Source: a virus
IMG/VR virus record: IMGVR_UViG_3300042558_001045
Coordinates: 1-34,168 of that record
Direction: 5' to 3' (one strand)
DNA length: 34,168 bases
The notes beneath the pieces were generated by a model. The model worked only from the letters and a program-made list of their open reading frames with translations, was not told the origin of the DNA and made no database searches. The position numbers and the translations under genes are program-made. This document shows, in pieces, positions 12,873 to 19,141 of the stretch (its first letter is position 1; every line of letters begins with the position of its first letter).

Positions 12873-13097
12873 ATGACACCAAAAGAAAAAGCAGAGGAAT
12901 TAGTAAATAAATTTAGTGAACGCAGAAAAATTTTAACAGAAACAAAAGGCTGGGTGGAATATATTGATTCATCCAAGGCAAAAGGACACGCGTTGACTGC
13001 GGTTGATGAAATTTTAAAATGTGCTATTTGGAAACATAATAGCATTGAACACACTAATTTTTGGAAAGAAGTAAAAAAAGAAATACAAAACCTATGA
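12873..13097 (+). CDS. Tandem-array small protein, copy 1 (MTPKEKAEEL type)
   Basis: A 74-residue protein that opens MTPKEKAEELVNKFSERRKI and ends FWKEVKKEIQNL. The same ends recur in the next two genes. The centre carries KAKGHALTAVDEILKCAIW, conserved in type (K-x-A-x-x-AVDE) between copies 1 and 2. It is a compact helical protein of unknown function. Its stop overlaps the start of copy 2 as ATGA. Many Bacteroidetes phages carry such short proteins, and they may be structural accessories or regulators. Confidence 0.7.
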   Translation: MTPKEKAEELVNKFSERRKILTETKGWVEYIDSSKAKGHALTAVDEILKCAIWKHNSIEHTNFWKEVKKEIQNL

Positions 13098-13312
13098 CAC
13101 CAAAAGAAAAAGCAGAGGAGTTAATTGATAAGTTCAGGAATGAAATAACCTCATTTTTAGGCGATAACATGAAAAAAAATAATGCTAAAAAATGCGCCTT
13201 GGTTGCCGTGGATGAGTTAATAAAAATCCATTATCTTTTAACGGCTACACATGACACATCCCCTTCCATTAATTATTGGAAAGAAGTAAAAAAAGAAATA
13301 CAAAACCTATGA
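13094..13312 (+). CDS. Tandem-array small protein, copy 2
   Basis: A 72-residue paralogue starting at MTPKEKAEELIDKFRNEITS; an earlier Met in the same frame lies inside copy 1 and is rejected because of the ATGA overlap here. The core KKCALVAVDELIKIHYLL matches copy 1, and the end YWKEVKKEIQNL is nearly identical. The first and last stretches are almost the same DNA as in copy 1, so the duplication is either recent or kept uniform by recombination. Confidence 0.7.
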   Translation: MTPKEKAEELIDKFRNEITSFLGDNMKKNNAKKCALVAVDELIKIHYLLTATHDTSPSINYWKEVKKEIQNL

Positions 13313-13536
13313 CGCCAAAAGAAAAAGCAGAGGAATTATTCACCCATTACCACAACCTTATTCAAAGCATCGGAGGCGAACTTGGACAGGAGATCCTTGT
13401 TTCAATCCTTGCAAAGCAAAGCGCCTTGTTTACCGCACGGGAGGTTATGAAAGAAAAATGGAACATTGAGGTAGAAGGCAGCGAAGATGAATATTATTGG
13501 TGGGAAGAGGTTGAACACGAAATAGAAAGTATATGA
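13309..13536 (+). CDS. Tandem-array small protein, copy 3 (diverged)
   Basis: A 75-residue paralogue starting MTPKEKAEELFTHYHNLIQS. The middle (LAKQSALFTAREVMKEKWNI) is diverged from copies 1 and 2 but keeps the A-x-x-A-x-x-E helix. The end is YYWWEEVEHEIESI, acidic where the others are basic. Both ends keep ATGA overlaps. The function is unknown. Confidence 0.7.
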   Translation: MTPKEKAEELFTHYHNLIQSIGGELGQEILVSILAKQSALFTAREVMKEKWNIEVEGSEDEYYWWEEVEHEIESI

Positions 13537-13589
13537 CACCAAAGGACAAAGCAAGGGAATTGCATTTAAAAAATATCATAACGAAATGA
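13533..13589 (+). pseudogene. Tandem-array copy 4, decayed or frameshifted remnant (18 aa)
   Basis: It starts like the other copies (MTPKDKAREL), with ATGA overlap to copy 3, but runs to a stop after 18 codons. At 13565-13571 the in-frame string T TTA AAA (TTTAAAA) is a classical -1 slippery heptamer. A -1 shift there would read on as KKYHNEMTNNEKAHYIIDLI, joining the next gene, and KYHNE resembles KFRNE of copy 2. It may be a dead copy, a short coupler peptide or the start of a frameshifted fusion. Confidence 0.5.
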
Positions 13590-13885
13590 CAAACAACGAA
13601 AAGGCTCACTATATCATTGACTTGATTAAGGTGATAACACTTGAAATTGAGGAATACCCCATGCGAAGGAAACAACTTCTTTTGCTTCGTTCTCACTTGG
13701 AAAAGGCGGTACGGTTGACGGGCACAGGAATGTACAGGGAATTAAAAAGACCTGAATCATTGCCATTGGTGAGCCATGAAAAAGTATTAACCCCAAAGGT
13801 TAATGAAAATCAAAAGAACATTGAGCCGAGCGCAAGCATCGCAGATAACATTCCAGAACCAACAAGAAAAAGCAAGCGAAAATAA
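13586..13885 (+). CDS. Unknown protein (99 aa), possibly frameshift-fused to array copy 4
   Basis: It begins MTNNEKAHYIIDLIKVITLE, with its ATG overlapping the copy 4 stop. A helical N-terminal half (YPMRRKQLLLLRSHLEKAVR) is followed by a Pro/Ser/Lys-rich C-terminus ending PEPTRKSKRK. The frame is open upstream to copy 4 in the -1 sense, so a longer product is possible. No family is recognised. The next gene starts at its stop codon (TAATG). Confidence 0.65.
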   Translation: MTNNEKAHYIIDLIKVITLEIEEYPMRRKQLLLLRSHLEKAVRLTGTGMYRELKRPESLPLVSHEKVLTPKVNENQKNIEPSASIADNIPEPTRKSKRK

Positions 13886-14778
13886 TGGTACAATTTCATT
13901 TAAGCCACTCCGATACAAAGTATTTTTATCCTGAGACCGCCGCGGATATAACGTTGGAACAATACGTTTATTTCCACAAGTTTATCCTTCCTCAATACCC
14001 TGAGGTTGAACTTGACGCATTGATTGCACAAAAGCAAATGAAGGCAGCGTATGAAAAGATCAAACCCTATGTAAAGAAGTTGGGCATTGACTTGAAAACA
14101 ACGCCGACGGACGTCGTGCAAGAATTGGAAATAATCCTTTTGACAAATAATGTCAAAGACAATGTACGTCGTTTCCTTCCAGCATTGATTGACCAATTCA
14201 ACGCAAATCAAAAGGCATTGGACAAGTGCCTTGAAATCATGGACGAAGTCTGGGAGGCTCAGGTAAAATACCCGTACATGGCAAAGGTGGTAAATTATTT
14301 CACGGGCATTCCCCTTGACGCCTGTTATGGCAAGGTTGCGGAAAGTCTGGAGTTAAAATATTTGACTTATATGTTTTCAAAGATACTCAATGCGATAAGC
14401 GTACCCGAAGAACTTAAGTATAAACAGATTTATGACTTCAACGAAACATTGTATTATCTTCCTGATAAGCTAATGGCAAAATCCACGTTGCTTGAATTCG
14501 CGGAAGCAGCCCAATTTGACAAGGGGCGCAAGGCGATTGAAAACAATGATGCGCAAGGCTTGCTTCATGTCATCGCCGTGTTGCTCAGGAAAAAAGATGA
14601 GGCGTACAGTGACGAGGTATTTCAACGTAATTGCATTGACTTTTTAAAATTGCCTTTACAAGTTGGCTTTGAAATTGGTTTTTTTTTGACGAAGTTAAGC
14701 GAGAGTTATCAAGTCGATTTGCAGACCTCTATGCTTCGCAAGGCGATGGAAAGTATGCCGCAGCTTCAAGACAACTGA
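13885..14778 (+). CDS. Tail assembly chaperone-like protein (zero-frame product)
   Basis: A 297-residue helical protein. The N-terminus (FHLSHSDTKYFYPETAADIT, then LEQYVYFHKFILP) resembles the small strand-then-helix start of phage tail or baseplate assembly factors. Near the end it reads through a run of nine T (14679-14687) in FEIGFFLTKL. A -1 slip there opens a second frame that continues to 14963. This two-product layout is the hallmark of tail assembly chaperones (lambda G/GT type), although here the tape measure gene is 6.6 kb further on and not adjacent. The name is therefore an inference from the frameshift and position. Confidence 0.55.
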   Translation: MVQFHLSHSDTKYFYPETAADITLEQYVYFHKFILPQYPEVELDALIAQKQMKAAYEKIKPYVKKLGIDLKTTPTDVVQELEIILLTNNVKDNVRRFLPALIDQFNANQKALDKCLEIMDEVWEAQVKYPYMAKVVNYFTGIPLDACYGKVAESLELKYLTYMFSKILNAISVPEELKYKQIYDFNETLYYLPDKLMAKSTLLEFAEAAQFDKGRKAIENNDAQGLLHVIAVLLRKKDEAYSDEVFQRNCIDFLKLPLQVGFEIGFFLTKLSESYQVDLQTSMLRKAMESMPQLQDN

Positions 14779-14963
14779 ATGATAAATACGGTTGGTACTT
14801 GACGATTAAGAAAATAGCTGAGTGCGGATTGTTTAACTTGGCAGGCTTGACGCCCTTACAATCAAGCGAAAAGGCAAATTTGTACGAGGTATTTCAATAC
14901 CTTGCGAGCAAAGCGGCTGAGGATAATCTTTACAATGAGATACAAAAGCAAAGTAAAAAATGA
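14685..14963 (+). CDS. -1 frameshift extension of the chaperone-like gene
   Basis: After a -1 slip on T9 (14679-14687) the reading goes FDEVKRELSSRFADLYASQG, then SRQLNDKYGWYLTIKKIAEC and LTPLQSSEKANLYEVFQYLA, ending QKQSKK at a TGA (14961-14963). It has no good start codon of its own at the 5' end but reads as ordinary coding sequence. Its stop overlaps the next ATG as ATGA, like most gene pairs here. The fused product would have about 359 residues. A homopolymer assembly error that split a single gene is the main alternative. Confidence 0.65.
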   Translation, partial: FDEVKRELSSRFADLYASQGDGKYAAASRQLNDKYGWYLTIKKIAECGLFNLAGLTPLQSSEKANLYEVFQYLASKAAEDNLYNEIQKQSKK

Positions 14964-16579
14964 ACATCAGGGAAATAAGCGACATTTTCAAAGATACCGC
15001 GGATAACATAACGGCGATAAAAAGCTACAATTTCGGTTGGGCTTCCGACCGTGTTCGACAGGGAAACACTGAGGACTTTCAAGAATTGAACGAGTTTCCG
15101 CGCGTTTTCTTTTCCGTGCCAACGATAACAGGCTCGGACCAAACAAGGAAACAAGACACGTATCAAGTGACCATTTTCTTTGACGATTTACTTGGATACG
15201 ATAACGAGGGCGATGAAGACCCGACGTTACAAATTGACAAATGGGCAAATCTTCAACAGTATGCAAATTACTTTGTACAAAGGCTGAATAAGATTAAGCA
15301 AAGCATTTTACCCAATTACCTTTTTATTCCCGAAGCGCCGTCGATTACCTTTGATTCCTTTACGGGCCTTCAAAGAATGATTACCGTGCAACTTAGTTTT
15401 AATTTAGTCGTTCCCACGAATTGCGACCCTGGCGTTATCGCGTTGGTTCAGTGTATTGCAAACATTGTAACATCGAGCAACTTGACCGCATCATTGACCA
15501 CGGTGTTGAAATTTGCCGCAAGTTTGGAAGCACGGGCAACGGTGACGGCTGACATTAACTTTGTTCAAAAGGCGCAAGCTAATTTATCCGCTTTAGGATC
15601 ATTGACGGGTGATATTAACTTTGTGCAAAAGGCGCAAGCCTCCTTGTTAACGTCGGCAAATGTAAACGCATCGGCATTGATTAGCAAGTTGCCGCAAGCC
15701 TCCTTGTTAGCCACTGGGACAACAACGGCAGATTTGACGGTAAATGCGCCTTCGGCTGAAATATCAGTTGATTACCTTGTAGTTGCTGGTGGTGGAGGAG
15801 GTGGTGGTTTTGGTGGTGGAGGTGCTGGAGGTTACAGGAATTTTAGTAGTCAATTTATAATCTTAAATCAAAACTATTCAGTTATTGTTGGTGCTGGCGG
15901 CAGTGGTTCTAGTTCTGGTGGTGCAAGAGGATCTAATGGTTCTAATTCTAATTTTAACATTATAACATCAAATGGTGGAGGAGGTGGTGGTTCTTTTAGT
16001 GGCACTAATAACGCAGGCTTAAATGGTGGTTCTGGTGGCGGTGGTGGTTCCTTTAATTTTAATCCTTTTATTGGAGTTTTAGGTGGTAGTGGAAATACAC
16101 CTATTACGTCTCCTTCTCAAGGAAATAATGGTGGTAATGGCGCCCCTACGGGAGCTGCAAGTTGTGGAGCTGGTGGTGGAGCTGGTGTAAATGGTGGTAG
16201 TGCTTCTGGTAGCATTCCAGGTAATGGAGGGAATGGAATAAGTACTAATATTTCAGGAAGTTTATTAGTATATGCTGGTGGTGGTGGTGGTAGTGCTGGT
16301 TCTGGTACTGGAGGTTCTGGAGGTTCTGGAGGTGGTGGAAAAGGTAGAGGATCTACAGAATCTATAAATGGTACTGTAAATACTGGAGGAGGAGGTGGTG
16401 CTGGATATAATACTCCTGGTTCATCTGGCGGTTCAGGAATTATAATAATAAAAATACCAGACACAAAAACCGCAACATTTAGCTCTGGTGTTACTCAAAC
16501 AACGGTAACGTCTGGTGGATATAAAATAATAACAATAACGGCAACAACAACAACTTCTGAAACCGTAACATTTAGTTAA
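14960..16579 (+). CDS. Tail protein fused to polyglycine-rich adhesin
   Basis: A 539-residue three-part protein. Residues 1-155 form an alpha/beta domain (MNIREISDIFKDTADNITAI, then TYQVTIFFDDLLGYDNEGDE, then MITVQLSFNLVVP) like small tail-terminator or baseplate components. Residues about 168-265 are 20-residue repeats (INFVQKAQANLSALGS type). Residues about 275-505 form a glycine-rich domain that opens VDYLVVAGGGGGGGFGGGG and closes with SGIIIIKIP, matching phage Gly_rich receptor-binding domains expected to fold as packed polyglycine-II helices. A beta tail follows (TVTSGGYKIITITATTT). It probably recognises the host surface at the tail tip. The glycine codons are mostly GGT and GGA, and the domain may have been exchanged. 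Confidence 0.8.
   Translation: MNIREISDIFKDTADNITAIKSYNFGWASDRVRQGNTEDFQELNEFPRVFFSVPTITGSDQTRKQDTYQVTIFFDDLLGYDNEGDEDPTLQIDKWANLQQYANYFVQRLNKIKQSILPNYLFIPEAPSITFDSFTGLQRMITVQLSFNLVVPTNCDPGVIALVQCIANIVTSSNLTASLTTVLKFAASLEARATVTADINFVQKAQANLSALGSLTGDINFVQKAQASLLTSANVNASALISKLPQASLLATGTTTADLTVNAPSAEISVDYLVVAGGGGGGGFGGGGAGGYRNFSSQFIILNQNYSVIVGAGGSGSSSGGARGSNGSNSNFNIITSNGGGGGGSFSGTNNAGLNGGSGGGGGSFNFNPFIGVLGGSGNTPITSPSQGNNGGNGAPTGAASCGAGGGAGVNGGSASGSIPGNGGNGISTNISGSLLVYAGGGGGSAGSGTGGSGGSGGGGKGRGSTESINGTVNTGGGGGAGYNTPGSSGGSGIIIIKIPDTKTATFSSGVTQTTVTSGGYKIITITATTTTSETVTFS
15554..15713 (+). repeat. 60-bp tandem repeats coding 20-residue units
   Basis: ATTAACTTTGTKCAAAAGGC occurs at 15554 and 15614, 60 bp apart, and GCAAGCCTCCTTGTTA at 15634 and 15694, again 60 bp apart. 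Together they give about three overlapping 20-codon units between the tail domain and the glycine-rich adhesin, a likely spacer or stalk able to change length by slippage. Confidence 0.75.
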
Positions 16580-16580
16580 T

Positions 16581-16976
16581 ATGGCACACTTTGCAAAATT
16601 AAACGCTGAAAATTATGTAGTCTTTGTAACCGTAGCAAGGGACGAAGATGAACATAGAGAAGTAGAAATTAGCCAACAAACAGGTGAAATTTACAAAAGA
16701 ACATCATACAACACTAATGGTGGCATTCATTATTTTAATGGAATACCAAGTGAAAACCAAAGTAAAGCATTTAGAAAAAACTATGCGGGCATTGGTTACT
16801 ATTACGACGAACAAAGAGATGCATTTATACCACCAAAACCTTATGCATCTTGGATACTAAATGAATTCTCTTGCCTATGGGAATCACCTGTACCTTATCC
16901 TAACGATGATAATATGTATATATGGAATGAGGAAATAGGAAATTGGGAATTAAATACAGAATTTAACCTTAACTAA
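16581..16976 (+). CDS. Virion-associated protein, widespread in aquatic phages
   Basis: A 131-residue protein with the pattern MAHFAKLNAENYVVFVTVAR, then QTGEIYKRTSYNTNGGIHYF, then KAFRKNYAGIGYYYDEQRDA and FIPPKPYASWILNEFSCLWE. I recognise this as a family common in phages from marine and fresh water, usually near tail fibre genes and of unknown exact function. It starts one base after the adhesin stop codon, so a role as an adhesin-associated tip or fibre protein is likely. The composition is more AT-rich than the tail genes that follow. Confidence 0.75.
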   Translation: MAHFAKLNAENYVVFVTVARDEDEHREVEISQQTGEIYKRTSYNTNGGIHYFNGIPSENQSKAFRKNYAGIGYYYDEQRDAFIPPKPYASWILNEFSCLWESPVPYPNDDNMYIWNEEIGNWELNTEFNLN

Positions 16977-16987
16977 AAATAAATATC

Positions 16988-17377
16988 ATGGCTTTTTCAA
17001 ATTACATGGAAAATGAGATACTTGACTGGATTAACGGCGGAGCGTTCCCGACGCCGCCTACGGCGACATGGGTACAATTATTCAACGGAAATCCAACGGA
17101 CACGGGCACAGGTGGCACGGCTCTTTATACGCGCGCCTCGGTTGCTGCAGGCGGTTGGACAACAACCACGGGAAGCACGGCAACGATAAGCAACACGGCG
17201 GCGTTGACGATTACCACAAGTGCATCACCTTCGGCGGTGGCTGATTACGTGGGCGTCTTTGATTCCTCGGCGGCTGGAAACCTTTTGTTTCATGGATTAT
17301 TAACCACGTCAAAAACCATTGCGGTTGGTGATGAAGTGAAATTCAATGCCTTAGCGCTCACCTTGCGCGTTGATTAA
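16988..17377 (+). CDS. Small structural protein, likely tail fibre or tip component
   Basis: A 129-residue beta-rich protein (MAFSNYMENEILDWINGGAF, then ATWVQLFNGNPTDTGTGGTA, then ADYVGVFDSSAAGNLLFHGL, ending VGDEVKFNALALTLRVD). This pattern, with a helix first, then VxLFxxxPxDxG and a final VGDxVxFxxxxLxL, is typical of a small phage virion protein family found with tail genes. The exact place in the particle is unknown. A strong terminator follows its stop codon. Confidence 0.75.
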   Translation: MAFSNYMENEILDWINGGAFPTPPTATWVQLFNGNPTDTGTGGTALYTRASVAAGGWTTTTGSTATISNTAALTITTSASPSAVADYVGVFDSSAAGNLLFHGLLTTSKTIAVGDEVKFNALALTLRVD

Positions 17378-17385
17378 AAAAACAC

Positions 17386-17410
17386 GGTAGCCCTTCGGGG
17401 TTACCTTTTT
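17386..17410 (+). terminator. Rho-independent terminator with UUCG tetraloop
   Basis: GGTAGCCC (17386-17393), the loop TTCG and GGGTTACC (17398-17405) form an 8-bp stem with one G-U, followed by five T. It lies between the stop codon at 17377 and the next ATG at 17415, in the middle of the late region. It should reduce read-through from the fibre genes into the connector and tail genes. Confidence 0.85.
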
Positions 17411-17414
17411 CATT

Positions 17415-17942
17415 ATGGAGAAAGAGTTACAAAAGTTAGCGGATGACATTGCGCAAATGGCGATTGACGCCGTGGCGAATGAATGGAAAGCACAAGGGCA
17501 CAACTTGACAGGGGCAGCGATTAAGAACATGGAGACGGTTATTCGCATGGAAACCGATAAGATTATCATTGAAGGCTTTGTTCCTGATTACATGGCGATA
17601 AACAACTCAGGGGTCACGGCGGCACGGATTCCTTATTACCCAGGTAGCGGACGGAAGGAAAGCGAATACATTAAAGGGCTGATGAAATACGCAAAACAAA
17701 GGTTTGGCGCTTCCGATAAAGAAGCAAAGTCAATAGCCTTCGCCATTGCAAGTAAACATAAGAAAGAAGGAATGCCAACGATTAAAAGTCAAAAGCATTC
17801 AAAGACGGGAAAACGCACGGGCTTCATTGAACAGGCACTTGAAAAGAAGGAGGCTGAAATGGCTGACTTGATAAACATGGCGATTACATATAGCATTGAA
17901 ACAACGGTTGAAACATTTTACAAATCAATACTTAACAGATGA
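17415..17942 (+). CDS. Head-tail/tail completion protein, HK97 gp10-like
   Basis: A 175-residue protein with an N-terminal helix (LADDIAQMAIDAVANEWKAQ), then NLTGAAIKNMETVI, IIEGFVPDYMAINNSGVTAA, a loop with SGRKES, KSIAFAIASKHKKEGMPTIK and TGFIEQALEKKEAE. This resembles the gp10-type tail completion fold seen in HK97-like phages. It would act at the head-tail joint or tail terminator. It begins directly after a terminator, so it must rely on read-through or a promoter I cannot see. It overlaps the next gene by 4 bp. Confidence 0.6.
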   Translation: MEKELQKLADDIAQMAIDAVANEWKAQGHNLTGAAIKNMETVIRMETDKIIIEGFVPDYMAINNSGVTAARIPYYPGSGRKESEYIKGLMKYAKQRFGASDKEAKSIAFAIASKHKKEGMPTIKSQKHSKTGKRTGFIEQALEKKEAEMADLINMAITYSIETTVETFYKSILNR

Positions 17943-19141
17943 GTTACACGATAAACCCTGATACCATATCAAGTTCCCTTTACCCCGTGGCTTTTCGCTC
18001 CATTGAACCCTCAGGCGTTATCCAGCAGCAAGTAAATGTTTACCTTGACGGAACTCTTGAAGGCTCATTCTTAGCAGCCCAAACGGGAACAAGTGGAACG
18101 TCGGCGGTTTTTGACACAAATGTCCAATCGTTCTTGATTACGCAACTTGCACCAAAGACAAACGCCAAAACAAGTTTTTTCGGAAATCTTTACGGGTTTA
18201 GCCTTACAAATAATACCGACGTTATTTCATCATTGTATTGCACGGCGTTTAATCAAACAATTAATTCATCGGGCTTTGTTGTTACCTCCACGGCTTCGCA
18301 AAGTAGCACCACGGCATACGTTTTGCCTTCCTTGTTTGTCGATGGGGAATATGATTTAGGTGACTTTTATCAACCGTCGGCGAATCCTTTCTTATTCCTT
18401 ACACAAAGGAATGATTTTATAAAATGCAATTCCTCAGGTAATATATTTTTAAGTTACTTGGGACGTGGGACAAATGCGGCTCAATTTGAATTTTATTTTA
18501 AGTCAGGAAGCTCAGCCGTTACCATTGTTGACAATTTAAACTCCACGGCAAACAATGACTTATATTCATTGTCCGCTGGTGTATCAAATATATTTGGGAA
18601 CACTGCCATATTTCACGCTGGCAATTTTCCAACGAACCCAGATTTATACGATTATTACGATGTTTCCGTTGGTGTTTACTCAGGTGCATACACGCGCCTA
18701 AGCGAAAGGCAACGCATTTACATTTATCCAAATTGTAATGATAACATTGAGCTTCATTGGTTTGGTAAACATGGCGGCGCAGAAAGTTACCAGTTCACAG
18801 GCTTAATGATTGATAAGCAAACAAGCAACGCGGACACGATTAACCTTGCGCAACGGTGGAACATTGCCGCAAGTCCAAAGGCTAACACGTTTGATAAAAA
18901 TGTAATTAAAGTTAATCAAAGGTCAAACAAAAGTAAGACGGTCACGGTGGCGGTAAGTCATGAAGATGCGTTGTACATTGCCACAATGTTTAACAGTCCT
19001 GAGGTGTACATTATTGAGAATGGCAAATATGTAAATGTTACCATTGCCAACGGGGAAATAAACACGGATAACAACAGGGCGACGGATATTGGTGTTTCAT
19101 TTGAAATTATTTACCAAAATACGCCAGTCGCTCAGCTATGA
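17939..19141 (+). CDS. Virion structural protein, probable tail/baseplate
   Basis: A 400-residue beta-rich protein. It opens MSYTINPDTISSSLYPVAFR and contains ERQRIYIYPNCNDNIELHWF with GKHGGAESYQFTGL, a segment resembling distal tail components. The C-terminal domain (KTVTVAVSHEDALYIATMFN, then PEVYIIENGKYVNVTIANGE) has the compact beta layout of a tube-joining or Dit-like unit. It lies between a connector-like gene and a large tail protein and overlaps the latter by 4 bp. The specific role is inferred from position. Confidence 0.6.
   Translation: MSYTINPDTISSSLYPVAFRSIEPSGVIQQQVNVYLDGTLEGSFLAAQTGTSGTSAVFDTNVQSFLITQLAPKTNAKTSFFGNLYGFSLTNNTDVISSLYCTAFNQTINSSGFVVTSTASQSSTTAYVLPSLFVDGEYDLGDFYQPSANPFLFLTQRNDFIKCNSSGNIFLSYLGRGTNAAQFEFYFKSGSSAVTIVDNLNSTANNDLYSLSAGVSNIFGNTAIFHAGNFPTNPDLYDYYDVSVGVYSGAYTRLSERQRIYIYPNCNDNIELHWFGKHGGAESYQFTGLMIDKQTSNADTINLAQRWNIAASPKANTFDKNVIKVNQRSNKSKTVTVAVSHEDALYIATMFNSPEVYIIENGKYVNVTIANGEINTDNNRATDIGVSFEIIYQNTPVAQL

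Noticed and set aside
16117-16464. Long proline-rich ORF on the minus strand
   Set aside because: It is the complement of the glycine-rich adhesin (GGT/GGA codons read as Pro-rich), not a gene.
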